64,000 nt of DNA, taken from Streptomyces broussonetiae. Lineage in GTDB: Bacteria; Actinomycetota; Actinomycetes; Streptomycetales; Streptomycetaceae. Both the position numbers and the translations under genes were made by a program. Every line of letters begins with the position of its first letter. Position 1 is the first letter of the stretch. Shown here one piece after another: positions 35,924 through 44,531 of this stretch. The stretch lies in NCBI RefSeq assembly GCF_009796285.1, contig NZ_CP047020.1, forward strand, positions 4,092,001-4,156,000, in the 5' to 3' direction. The notes below the pieces were generated by a model. That model was not told the origin of the DNA. It made no database searches and saw nothing but the letters and a program-made list of their open reading frames with translations.

Positions 35924-37318
35924 GTGGAACGGGACATCGAGGGCCGGGCTGCGGGCGAGGTGCGACAGGCGCGGGAGCGGGTCGCCCGGCGGGACGAGGC
36001 GGTGCGTGCCGCCGCGGAGCAGGGCCTGCTCGGTCCGGACGCGGCCGTGGTGGGACTGCTGGACGTGAGCGGGATCCGGGAGTCGGCGGCGGCCCTGCGG
36101 GCGGCGTTCGACGCGGCCGTGCCGCCCGGCACCCCGGTGCTGCACGCCTTCGCCGTGAAGGCCACCCCGCTGGTGCCGGTGCTGCGGCTGCTGCGCGAGG
36201 CGGGCCTCGGCGCGGAAGTGGCGAGCCCGGGCGAGCTGGCACTGGCGCGGGCGGCCGGGATTCCGGCGGAGCGGACGGTGCTGGACGCGCCCGCGAAGAC
36301 ACCGGCCGAACTGCGCGAGGCGCTGGCCCTGGGCATCGCCGTGAACGCCGACAACCCGCAGGAGCTGGACCGGCTGGACGCCCTGGTCGGCCGGGCGGCC
36401 CCTCGCTCCCCGCTGGGCCTGAGGGTCAACCCGCAGCTCGGCGGCGGCGCCATCCGGGCCACCTCCACGGCTACGGCGACCGCGAAGTTCGGGGTGGGCC
36501 TGCGCGACGAGGGGGCGCGCGACTGGGTCGTCCGGGCGTTCCTGGAGCGGCCGTGGCTGACCCGGCTGCACGCGCACACCGGTTCGCAGGGCATCCCGCT
36601 GCCGCTGCTGGCGCGGGGCGCGGCGGAGACGTACGCGCTCGCGGAGGAGATCAACGCACGCGCCGGGCGGCGGCAGGTCGACACGCTCGACATCGGTGGC
36701 GGGCTGTCGGTGGACTTCGCCTCGGAGGCGTCGGCACCGACGTACGCGCAGTACGTGCGCGTGCTGGCCGAGGAGGCGCCCGGGCTGTTCGACGGGCGGT
36801 ACGGGCTGGTGACGGAGTTCGGGCGCTCCCTCATGGCCCGGCACGGGACCGTGGTGGCACGGGTGGAGTACGCCAAGAGCGCGGGCGGGCGGCGGATCGC
36901 GGTGACGCACGCGGGTGTGCAGGTGGCGACGCGGACGGTGTACGCGCCCGAGGCATGGCCGCTGCGGATCGCCGCGTACGACGCCAAGGGGCGCCCCAAG
37001 CAGGGGCCGGAGGTGGTGCAGGACGTGGCGGGGCCGGCCTGCTTCTCGGGCGACCTGCTCGCCGAGGGGCGGACGCTGCCCGAGCTGGAGCAGGGCGACC
37101 ATGCGGCGGCACTGGACACCGGCGCGTACTACTTCGCCCACCACTACGCCTACAACTCCCTCGCCCGGCCCGGAATCTACGGCTTCGCTCCGGACGGCTC
37201 GGGCGGCATCGCCTTCGCCACCGTACGGGAGCCGCAGACCGTCGCCGAGGTGGTGGCGGAGTCCGGTGGGGCGCACGCGGATGCGCTCACCACCCTGCGG
37301 GCGCCCGGGAGCCGTTGA
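35924..37318 (+). CDS. LysA-like fold-type III PLP decarboxylase with altered substrate motifs
   Basis: 464 aa, GTG 35924 with GGGGAG 5 nt upstream. The PLP Lys is in HAFAVKATPLVPVL, the TIM-barrel glycine loop in DIGGGLSVDF and the phosphate-binding region in TEFGRSLMA. C-terminal landmarks match diaminopimelate decarboxylase (GDLLAEGRTLPELEQGD, DTGAYYFAHHYAYNS). Two substrate motifs differ: the family CESGD is CFSGD here, so the Glu that contacts the substrate amine is Phe, and the usual TGxxxSKFG segment reads TATATAKFGV. I infer a substrate other than meso-diaminopimelate. It is divergent from hutU across 138 bp, so a link to histidine metabolism is possible but unproven. Confidence 0.82.
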   Translation: MERDIEGRAAGEVRQARERVARRDEAVRAAAEQGLLGPDAAVVGLLDVSGIRESAAALRAAFDAAVPPGTPVLHAFAVKATPLVPVLRLLREAGLGAEVASPGELALARAAGIPAERTVLDAPAKTPAELREALALGIAVNADNPQELDRLDALVGRAAPRSPLGLRVNPQLGGGAIRATSTATATAKFGVGLRDEGARDWVVRAFLERPWLTRLHAHTGSQGIPLPLLARGAAETYALAEEINARAGRRQVDTLDIGGGLSVDFASEASAPTYAQYVRVLAEEAPGLFDGRYGLVTEFGRSLMARHGTVVARVEYAKSAGGRRIAVTHAGVQVATRTVYAPEAWPLRIAAYDAKGRPKQGPEVVQDVAGPACFSGDLLAEGRTLPELEQGDHAAALDTGAYYFAHHYAYNSLARPGIYGFAPDGSGGIAFATVREPQTVAEVVAESGGAHADALTTLRAPGSR

Positions 37319-37357
37319 CGTACTCCCGGCGAAATGGATCAACTCACCCGCAACAGA

Positions 37358-37369
37358 GGTCAGTTGACC
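37358..37369. promoter_or_regulatory. GGTCA-GT-TGACC palindrome upstream of the Roadblock operon
   Basis: Perfect 5-bp half-sites with a 2-bp centre lie 119 bp before the first Roadblock gene. The inner TTGACC can also act as a -35 box. Candidate operator only. Confidence 0.35.
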
Positions 37370-37487
37370 CACACTAGTACGCCGGACGCATGTTCCACTG
37401 GAAAATGCCAAAGGCCTCACCCCTCGCGCACACGTTGCGTAGTGTCTGCGTCACTCAGCCGGATTCCCAGGCGGGAGGGGAGCCACG

Positions 37488-37874
37488 GTGCCCGGAATCG
37501 ACGAGTGTCTGCTGGAAGCAATGCGGTTGCCCGGTGCGCGGGGCGCCGCGCTGGTGGACTGGACGAGCGGACTGGCGCTCGGCACGGTCGGCGACGCCCC
37601 CGGCGGCGACCATGAGACGACCGCCGCCGAGGCGGCCGAGCTGGCCCGGATGGCCGCCGAGCACGGCGCCTTCACTGCGGGGGCCGACGGTGAGGGGCCG
37701 CCGGTCGAGGACGTGATCGTCAGCAACCGCGACAGCTACCACCTGTTGCGCTTCGTGGACACCTCCTTCGACAGCAGCGTGTTCCTGCACCTGTGGATCG
37801 GCCGCGAGGACGGCAATCTCGCGCTCGCCCGGATCCGGCTCGGCGAGATGGCCGCGCGGCTGGTGCTGGGATGA
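37488..37874 (+). CDS. Roadblock/LC7-like protein, operon gene 1
   Basis: 128 aa, GTG 37488 preceded by a strong GGGAGGGGAG site. It has the alpha/beta Roadblock pattern: a first helix, the strand pair GARGAALVDWTSGLALGTVG, a long central helix, and DVIVSNRDSYHLLRFV with final strands and a C-terminal helix. It is clearly a homologue of the fourth gene (ATGVALVDYTSGMALGTMG, DILITLSDQYHLIRLL). Roadblock proteins usually dimerise and regulate small GTPases. The stop overlaps the next ATG (ATGA at 37871-37874), so translation is coupled. Confidence 0.75.
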   Translation: MPGIDECLLEAMRLPGARGAALVDWTSGLALGTVGDAPGGDHETTAAEAAELARMAAEHGAFTAGADGEGPPVEDVIVSNRDSYHLLRFVDTSFDSSVFLHLWIGREDGNLALARIRLGEMAARLVLG

Positions 37875-38665
37875 CCGTGACGCACATACCGCCGCTGCCG
37901 GTACGGGACACCTCGGCCGGCCGGGCCCTGTCGCCGATGCTGACCCGGCTCGCCGAGGAACGGGCCACCGGCGTCCTGGTCCGCGAGCACGGCACCCTGT
38001 ACCTGGCCGAGGGCCGGGTGGTGCACGCCGAGAGCCCCTGCTCCCCGGGCCTCGACGTGCTCCTCACGGCCCACGGCACCCTTGCGACCGCCGCCTGGCA
38101 GCAGGCCGCCGCGCACTGCACGGGCCCGTCACAAGCGGCCGAACTCCTTCTGGATTCGGGCAAGTTACCGTCAGGCGCGCTGGAACTGTGCCATCTGGAC
38201 GCTCTGTACGACGCCGGGTTCTTCACGCTGGCCCCGAGCAGCGCCCCCGGCCGCTTCCGCTACGACAACGGCCCCCGGCTCGGCCCGCTGCCCTCGGTGC
38301 CGGTCGTCGCGCTGGAACGCGAGACGCTGCGCCGCCGCCTGCTGCTGCACCGGCTGTGGCCGGACCCGGCCACCGACAGCGCACCGCTGATCCGCGCGGA
38401 CCCGGTCACCGCCGCCCCGGTCACCCCCCGGCAGCGGGCGGTCCTGGACCGCGTGGACGGCATCCGCTCGGCCACCGGAATCGCCCGTGACCTGGGCAGG
38501 CAGGCGTTCCACACGCTGGTCGACGTACGCCGGCTCGCGGCGGCCGGTCACCTCGTAGCGGCGCACCCCACGGTCCCGGCCCCCGCCCCGGCCCACCCAC
38601 CCCCGGTCACCGACCCCGACATCGCGCTGCTGAAGAGGCTCAGGGATGCGCTGGAGGCGCTTTGA
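37871..38665 (+). CDS. DUF4388/PATAN-like protein with a TTA codon, operon gene 2
   Basis: 264 aa. The N-terminal part (about 15-130), LSPMLTRLAEERATGVLVREHGTLYLAEGRVVHAESP, resembles the DUF4388/PATAN domain found in bacterial signalling proteins beside Roadblock proteins. The C-terminal part (about 195-235, VTPRQRAVLDRVDGIRSATGIARDLG and LVDVRRLAAAGHL) looks like a winged helix. A Pro/Ala stretch and a short helix close the protein. Codon 99 (38165-38167, the Leu of GKLPSG) is TTA, the only in-frame TTA I found in this window, so the gene should need the bldA tRNA for translation. Domain naming is moderate; the TTA codon is certain. Confidence 0.75.
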   Translation: MTVTHIPPLPVRDTSAGRALSPMLTRLAEERATGVLVREHGTLYLAEGRVVHAESPCSPGLDVLLTAHGTLATAAWQQAAAHCTGPSQAAELLLDSGKLPSGALELCHLDALYDAGFFTLAPSSAPGRFRYDNGPRLGPLPSVPVVALERETLRRRLLLHRLWPDPATDSAPLIRADPVTAAPVTPRQRAVLDRVDGIRSATGIARDLGRQAFHTLVDVRRLAAAGHLVAAHPTVPAPAPAHPPPVTDPDIALLKRLRDALEAL

Positions 38666-38714
38666 ACGGCACCGCCCCGCCGAGCACCGCCCCGCCGAGA
38701 GGAGAGAGCTGATC

Positions 38715-39209
38715 GTGTCCGAGGAGGACCTCCAGACCGTTCTGGAGGAGCTGCGCCGACTGCGGACCCGGGTGCCGCAGCTCACCGGCGCCCTGGCGGC
38801 GGGCGTCGACGGGCTGGTCGTCGCCCATGACACCCCCGGGGTCGACCCGGAGGGCCTCGCCGCGCTCACCGCCGCCGCACTCGGCGTCGCCGTAAGGATC
38901 AGCGACGCCACCGGGCACGGCGGCCTGCGCGAGCTGCTGGTGCGCGGCGAGGGCGGCTACGTCGCCACCTACGCGGCCGGCCGCACCGCCGTGCTGACCC
39001 TGCTCGCCGAAGGCCGGGTCAACGTCGGCCGGCTGCACCTGGAGGGCCGCCGGGCCGGCGCCCGGATCGGGGAGCTGCTCGACGCCGCCGAGGCCGCCGC
39101 CCGGGCCACGGCACGTCCGACGACCACCCGCAGCGCACCCGCACGGACCCGTCCCACCCGCACACCCCGCGCCACGACCACCGAGGCGCACACCACGACC
39201 GACAGCTGA
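38715..39209 (+). CDS. Roadblock/LC7 domain protein with disordered tail, operon gene 3
   Basis: 164 aa from GTG 38715, which has an AGGAGAG site about 9 nt upstream; an in-frame ATG at 38646 would overlap the previous gene. The core is a classic Roadblock domain: LQTVLEELRRLRTRVPQLTGALAAGVDGLVVAHD, a central helix, ISDATGHGGLRELLVRGEGGYVATYAAG and final strands VLTLLAEGRVNVGRLHLEGRRAGARI. A Thr/Arg/Ala tail of about 38 residues is predicted unstructured. No MglA-like GTPase lies nearby, so its partner is unknown; heterodimers with the other two Roadblock proteins are possible. Confidence 0.82.
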   Translation: MSEEDLQTVLEELRRLRTRVPQLTGALAAGVDGLVVAHDTPGVDPEGLAALTAAALGVAVRISDATGHGGLRELLVRGEGGYVATYAAGRTAVLTLLAEGRVNVGRLHLEGRRAGARIGELLDAAEAAARATARPTTTRSAPARTRPTRTPRATTTEAHTTTDS

Positions 39210-39238
39210 GCACATCCGAACGTTTCGAAAGGACCACC

Positions 39239-39613
39239 ATGGCCAACACCGAGACCGCGCTGAAGGAAGCCCTCACCTCCATCGAGGGTGCCACGGGCGT
39301 CGCGCTCGTCGACTACACCAGCGGCATGGCGCTGGGCACGATGGGCGGCAGCAAGAGCTTCGACCTGAACGTGGCCGCGGCCGGCAACACCGACGTCATC
39401 CGCGCCAAGATGCGCACGATGGAACACCTGGGCCTCAAGGCCGAGATCGAGGACATCCTGATCACGCTGTCGGACCAGTACCACCTGATCCGCCTGCTCA
39501 AGGGCCGCGGCGGCAACGGCCTGTTCCTCTACCTGGTCCTCGACGCCGGCCGGGCCAACCTGGCGATGGCCCGGCACCAGCTCAAGCGGATCGAGGAGGA
39601 CCTGGAGGTCTGA
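39239..39613 (+). CDS. Roadblock/LC7-like protein, operon gene 4
   Basis: 124 aa, ATG 39239 with AAAGGA upstream, 29 bp after gene 3. The sequence is a compact Roadblock-like fold with ALTSIEGATGVALVDYTSGMALGTMG, a long central helix, EIEDILITLSDQYHLIRLLKG, strand FLYLVLDAGRANLAMA and a C-terminal helix. It is paralogous to gene 1 at 37488. Highly biased codon use suggests good expression. The operon ends here; the next gene is convergent, 4 bp away, with no obvious terminator. Confidence 0.78.
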   Translation: MANTETALKEALTSIEGATGVALVDYTSGMALGTMGGSKSFDLNVAAAGNTDVIRAKMRTMEHLGLKAEIEDILITLSDQYHLIRLLKGRGGNGLFLYLVLDAGRANLAMARHQLKRIEEDLEV

Positions 39614-39617
39614 ACCG

Positions 39618-40211
39618 CTAGACGAGTGCGGCACTACGGCGGCGGGCCCCGCCCGGGGCCGCGTCGCCGGCCGCGACGCCCGTACCGCGCAGGCCCTTCA
39701 CGGCCTTGCCCACCGGGCGTCCGCCGCGCCGGCCGAGCCAGTCGACGCGCACCCACAGCAGCGTCTGCCCGGCCCGCTCGCGCCGCCCGATCCAGGCGGC
39801 CTTCAGCCGCAGCCCGGTGCCGAGCCCGGCGAGCAGCATGCCGCCGGCCGCGGGGATCGCGAAGGCGGAGCCGAGGGCGGCGGCGAAGGCCAGCAGCAGC
39901 CACCAGCGGTGGCCCCGGCGCCAGTTGCGCACGGTCACCGCCCGGTCCTGCAGCACGTCGTACTTGCCCGCGCGGGTCGCCGCGCGGGCAAGTACGACGT
40001 ACCGCCGCCGCCGTACCAGGGGTACGACGGCGGCGGCGACGATGAACATCGCGGCCCCGGCCAGCACCCCGATCCGGCGTCCGCCCACCCCGGGCGGCAG
40101 CGCCCCGAACCCGGTCGCAGCCACCCCGGACCACCACAGCGGTGCGGCCCCGGCCCGTACGACGACGGCCACCCGAGCCAGGCCCTGTGCTCCGTGTGCT
40201 CCGCGCCCCAT
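39618..40211 (-). CDS. conserved membrane protein of unknown function
   Basis: 197 aa, ATG 40211 with GGAGG 6-7 nt upstream. Two N-terminal membrane segments (about 15-60, including VLAGAAMFIVAAAVVPLV), a basic RRRRYVVLARAATRAGKYD loop, then two more hydrophobic stretches (about 106-135, WWLLLAFAAALGSAFAIPAAGGMLLAGLG), and a basic cytoplasmic tail are seen. I do not recognise a family. Within the loop the DNA forms a perfect 21-bp inverted repeat (39955-40000), listed separately. The gene is convergent with the Roadblock operon and no clear partner is encoded next to it. Confidence 0.7.
   Translation of the reverse strand: MGRGAHGAQGLARVAVVVRAGAAPLWWSGVAATGFGALPPGVGGRRIGVLAGAAMFIVAAAVVPLVRRRRYVVLARAATRAGKYDVLQDRAVTVRNWRRGHRWWLLLAFAAALGSAFAIPAAGGMLLAGLGTGLRLKAAWIGRRERAGQTLLWVRVDWLGRRGGRPVGKAVKGLRGTGVAAGDAAPGGARRRSAALV
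39955..40000. repeat. perfect 21-bp inverted repeat inside a coding sequence
   Basis: Arms 39955-39975 and 39980-40000 are exact reverse complements around a 4-nt GTCG centre. The arms encode parts of YVVLARAATRAGKYDV on the minus strand. The predicted hairpin is more stable than most terminators in the window. Confidence 0.9.
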
Positions 40212-40317
40212 GATCCGCCTCCTCGTCGTCCCGGCACCGTGCTGTCGGCACAGTGCTGTCGGCCGGGCACGGTAACGAGGGAACGTGAGACGAGTCTGAG
40301 AGCGCCCCCTCAGAGGC

Positions 40318-41202
40318 TCACTCCACGAACAGGCCCCGGGTCGCCGCCTTCGCGTCGAACTCCTCCAGCCGGGCCTGCGCCTCGGGCAGGTCGTCGCAGA
40401 CCGCCTCCAGCAGCACCCGCCCGAGCAGCATCGGCGCGCACGCGGTGTCGAAGGCGAGCCCGGTGCCGACGGCGGCGGGCAGCAGCAGGTCGGAGTACTT
40501 GGCGACCGGCGCGAACACGGAGTCGGCAACGGTGACGGTCGTGAGGCCCACGTCCTTGGCGTAGGCGAGGGTGTCGACGACCTCGCGCGGATGCCGGGGC
40601 AGCGCGAAGCACAGCAGCGCGCGGGCGCCCGCGCGGACGGCCGCGTCGATGCGGTCCTGGATCATCGTGCCGCCCTCGTTGAGCAGCCGGACGTCCGGGT
40701 GGACCTTGGCGGCGAAGTAGGCGAAGCCGTACGCCTGGGAGGCCGCCGCGCGCAGGCCGAGCACCGGCAGCGGCCGGGAGGCGGCGAGGATCCGGCCGGC
40801 CTTCTGCACCGGGCGCGGGTCGGCGAGCAGGTCGGCAAGGTGGCGCAGGTTCTCGATCTCGGCCTCGACGGCCTGCTGGTACTCGTTGAACGCGCCCGCC
40901 TCGGAGGCCGGTTCGGCGGGGACGACCTCGCGCAGGTGCCTGCGCAGCGCCGGATAGCCGTCGAAGCCCAGGGCGACGGCGAACCGGGTCACCGACGGCT
41001 GGCTGACCCCGGCCAGTTCGGCCAGCTCCACGCTGGACAGGAAGGGGACGTCGGCGGCCCGCCGGACCATGCTGTGCGCGATCCGGCGCTGGGTCGGGGT
41101 GAGCCGGTGCCCCTCGAAGAGCGCCTGCAACCGGCCCGCGGGACTGTCCACGGCACCGGACGGCGCACCTTCCGTCGTACCGGTACTCCTGTCCACGCTC
41201 AT
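40318..41202 (-). CDS. RpiR/MurR-family transcriptional regulator with SIS domain
   Basis: 294 aa, ATG 41202 overlapping the lyase stop as ATGA (41199-41202). The N-terminal helix-turn-helix is LTPTQRRIAHSMVRRA and FLSSVELAELAGVSQPSVTRFAVALGFDGYPALRRHL. The SIS domain (about 130-270) has LPVLGLRAAASQAYGFAYFAAKVHPDV and ALLCFALPRHPREVVDTLAYAKDVG. RpiR proteins bind phosphosugars or other small ligands. It is co-transcribed with the histidine-ammonia-lyase homologue and divergent from the ABC importer operon, so it likely senses a metabolite of that system. Confidence 0.92.
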   Translation of the reverse strand: MSVDRSTGTTEGAPSGAVDSPAGRLQALFEGHRLTPTQRRIAHSMVRRAADVPFLSSVELAELAGVSQPSVTRFAVALGFDGYPALRRHLREVVPAEPASEAGAFNEYQQAVEAEIENLRHLADLLADPRPVQKAGRILAASRPLPVLGLRAAASQAYGFAYFAAKVHPDVRLLNEGGTMIQDRIDAAVRAGARALLCFALPRHPREVVDTLAYAKDVGLTTVTVADSVFAPVAKYSDLLLPAAVGTGLAFDTACAPMLLGRVLLEAVCDDLPEAQARLEEFDAKAATRGLFVE

Positions 41203-42716
41203 GTCGCGCTCCCCCTCCAGATGTCCGTGAACCGGTCGAGCAGTGCGGCTGCCGCCGTCACGTCGTCCGTGAGCGGCCGGTCGGCCGGGTCGGCGTCGAG
41301 GACCGGCTCGGCGAGCGCGAACGCCCGGCCGGCCGGCAGCCCCGGGTCGGGCCGCAGGTCGCGCTGGCGCAGCGCGCGGACCGCGGCGACGAGTTCGCAG
41401 CCGACCACCAGACGATACGCACCGCACGCGCGCAGGGTCTGCCGCGCGGCGAGCGAGGCGAAACTCGCCTGTTCCTCGACGCCCCGGGAGAGTACAGCGT
41501 GGCCGAGCGAGGCGGGCGCGGAGAAGGCCCGCAGGTCGCCGAGGGCGGCGCCGGCCGCGTACTCCAGGATCATCACGCCGGAGGAGGCCGGTTCGTTGTC
41601 GGCGAGGAAGGGCCGCAGCCGGGTGTAGGCGGGCTCGTTGAGGGTGGACAGGCGGGACGTGGACAGCCGGGCCACCTGGGTGAGCGCGAGCCTGAAGTGG
41701 TCGAGGGCCAGGGCGAGTTGGGCCTGGTAGAAGCCACCGTGGTGGTAGGCGGCGAGGTCCTCGGGGGCGATGAGCGGGTTTTCGGCGGCTGCGTTGATCT
41801 CCACGGTCAGCACCTGCTCCAGGGCGTCGGCGGCGTCGTGCGCGGGACCGTGTATCTGGGGCAGACAGCGAAAGCCGTACGGGTCCTGGATCCGGCCGAG
41901 CGGCGGGGTCGGCCGGTCCGCGGCGCCGATCAGCTCCCGCATCCGCCGGGCCGCCTCGGCGCTCCCCCGGTGCGGGCGGGCGGCGTGGACGGGGGCGGCG
42001 TAGGCCTCGTGGGAGCCGTCGACGGCGAGCAGGGAGAGCGCCGCGACGACCTGGGTGGCGCCGATGAGCCCGCGCAGTTCGTGCAGGGCGAGCGCGGACT
42101 GGCCGAGCGTGAAGGCGTTGCTGCTGATCAGGGCGAGGGCGTCGTTGTTGTCGAGGGGCTGGGGGACGGGGGCACCGGCACCGCGCCACGGGTGCTCCCC
42201 GGCGAGCGCGAGCCCGACCTGCGCGAGGGCCGCTATGTCGCCGGTGCCGACGGAGCCGAACTCGTTGACGACCGGATACGCGCCCGACTCCAGTGCCTCG
42301 CACAGCGCGGTGACCACGCTCGGCCGCAGTCCGGCGCCGCCGGCCAGCAGCTGGTTGGCCCGGACGGCGAGCGCCGCGCGCACCTGCCGGGCGGGCAGCT
42401 CGGCGCCGATGGCACCGGCGTGGCTGCGCAGCAGGCGCAGGCCGTGGCCGGCGGCGGCCCGGGTGGGCACGTCCTCGTTCCGGTTGGCGCCGACGCCGGT
42501 GGAGCGGCCGTAGACGCGCCCGGTCGCGGCGATCTGCCGGGCGGCGTTCCAGGAGTGCTCCGCGCGCACCATCGCGTCGGCCCCGGGGGCGGGGCGCGCG
42601 GCGCCGTCGGCGAGGCGTACGACGTCCTCGACGCCGAGTGCGGAGCCGTCCAGGACCACGGTCGCGGTCCTGGCGGACGGCACGGACAACGGTGCGTCCA
42701 CGATGCGAGACGACAT
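41199..42716 (-). CDS. histidine/aromatic ammonia-lyase homologue without the MIO triad
   Basis: 505 aa from ATG 42716 (GTG 42719 or TTG 42725 also fit the GAGGGGAG site). The fold is unmistakably HAL: YGRSTGVG (residues 69-76, Tyr loop), QDPYGFRCLPQIHG (277-290) and AAAENPLIAPED. However, the position of the Ala-Ser-Gly triad that cyclises into MIO, normally GSVGASGDLAPL, reads GSVGTGDIAAL (154-164): one residue is missing and Ser is gone. The neighbouring LINGT-type motif is also changed (LISSN). An ordinary MIO-dependent ammonia elimination therefore looks impossible. It is linked to an RpiR gene and divergent from a quaternary-amine ABC importer; elimination of trimethylamine from a histidine betaine is my main hypothesis. 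Confidence 0.85.
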   Translation of the reverse strand: MSSRIVDAPLSVPSARTATVVLDGSALGVEDVVRLADGAARPAPGADAMVRAEHSWNAARQIAATGRVYGRSTGVGANRNEDVPTRAAAGHGLRLLRSHAGAIGAELPARQVRAALAVRANQLLAGGAGLRPSVVTALCEALESGAYPVVNEFGSVGTGDIAALAQVGLALAGEHPWRGAGAPVPQPLDNNDALALISSNAFTLGQSALALHELRGLIGATQVVAALSLLAVDGSHEAYAAPVHAARPHRGSAEAARRMRELIGAADRPTPPLGRIQDPYGFRCLPQIHGPAHDAADALEQVLTVEINAAAENPLIAPEDLAAYHHGGFYQAQLALALDHFRLALTQVARLSTSRLSTLNEPAYTRLRPFLADNEPASSGVMILEYAAGAALGDLRAFSAPASLGHAVLSRGVEEQASFASLAARQTLRACGAYRLVVGCELVAAVRALRQRDLRPDPGLPAGRAFALAEPVLDADPADRPLTDDVTAAAALLDRFTDIWRGSAT

Positions 42717-42764
42717 CACGCCCAAACTCCCCTCAACCCGGACATCAGGTCTTGCTCCTCGGTC

Positions 42765-42780
42765 ATCCGTTACAGCGGAT
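42765..42780. promoter_or_regulatory. ATCCG-N6-CGGAT inverted repeat
   Basis: A perfect 5-bp inverted repeat with a TTACAG spacer lies between the lyase start and the ABC operon. It is near the likely lyase promoter and may be an operator. Confidence 0.3.
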
Positions 42781-42793
42781 TAACACCGACCCG

Positions 42794-42839
42794 TTGACAA
42801 GCTATTCACACACCAAGAACTCTGCATGACGTTATACAG
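42794..42839 (+). promoter_or_regulatory. ABC operon control region: TTGACA, CTATTCACA and an 18-bp dyad
   Basis: TTGACA (42794-42799) is a consensus -35 box, though the matching -10 is unclear. CTATTCACA (42802-42810) is also present in the hutU control region at 35811-35819. An 18-bp dyad (42822-42839; CTGCATGAC and GTTATACAG halves, 14 of 18 positions symmetric) lies 19 bp before the ABC start and is a candidate RpiR operator. Confidence 0.4.
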
Positions 42840-42857
42840 CCGGGCAAGGGACATCTC

Positions 42858-43888
<1,031 letters not shown>

Positions 43889-43892
<4 letters not shown>

Positions 43893-44530
43893 CGATCGAC
43901 TGGTCCTGGATATCGGCCCACACCGACGACCTCACCACCCTCACGCTCTCCCACCTCCAGGCCGCCCTGACGGCCGTCGCCCTCGGCCTGCTGATCTCGC
44001 TCCCGCTGGCCGTGGTCGCCCACCGCGTCCCCCGGCTGCGCGGCGCGCTGCTCGGCCTGTCCAACATCCTGTTCACGATCCCGTCGATCGCGATCTTCGT
44101 GCTGCTGCTGCCGGTCAGCGGCCTGACCCGCACCACCACCGTGACCGGCCTGACCGTCTACACCCTGGTCGTCCTGCTGCGGAACACCGTCGAGGGCCTC
44201 GACTCGGTCCCGGCGAAGGTGAAGGAGGCGGCGAAGGCGATGGGCACGCGCCCCCTGCGCACGCTCCTCACCGTCGAGTTCCCCCTCGCGCTCCCCGTGA
44301 TCTTCGCGGGCGTCCGTATCGCCACCGTCATGTCGATCTCCCTCGTCTCCGTCGCCACCTACATCGGCGACGGCGGCCTCGGTCAGCTCTTCACGGACGG
44401 CTTCCAGCGCAACTTCCCGACCCCGGTGATCGCCGGAGTGGTCCTCACCCTGCTCCTCGCCGTCGTCGCCGACGCGGTCCTGGTCGCCGTCCAGTACGCC
44501 CTCACCCCCTGGGCCAGGAGGCGAGCCTGA
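43889..44530 (+). CDS. quaternary-amine ABC importer permease 1 (ProW/OpuCB type)
   Basis: 213 aa with five or six membrane helices. The coupling motif toward the ATPase is EAAKAMGTRPLRTLLTVEFPLALPVIFAGVR, the EAA loop of BPD permeases. IPSIAIFVLLLP and VATYIGDGGLGQLFTDGF are characteristic of OpuCB/OpuCD proteins. It forms the membrane channel with the following permease. Translation is probably coupled to the ATPase gene by overlap. Confidence 0.92.
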
Positions 44531-44531
44531 G

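Noticed and set aside
37319..39617. MglA-like GTPase hidden in another frame near the Roadblock genes
   Set aside because: No P-loop GxxxxGK(S/T) motif was found in any frame product of this stretch.
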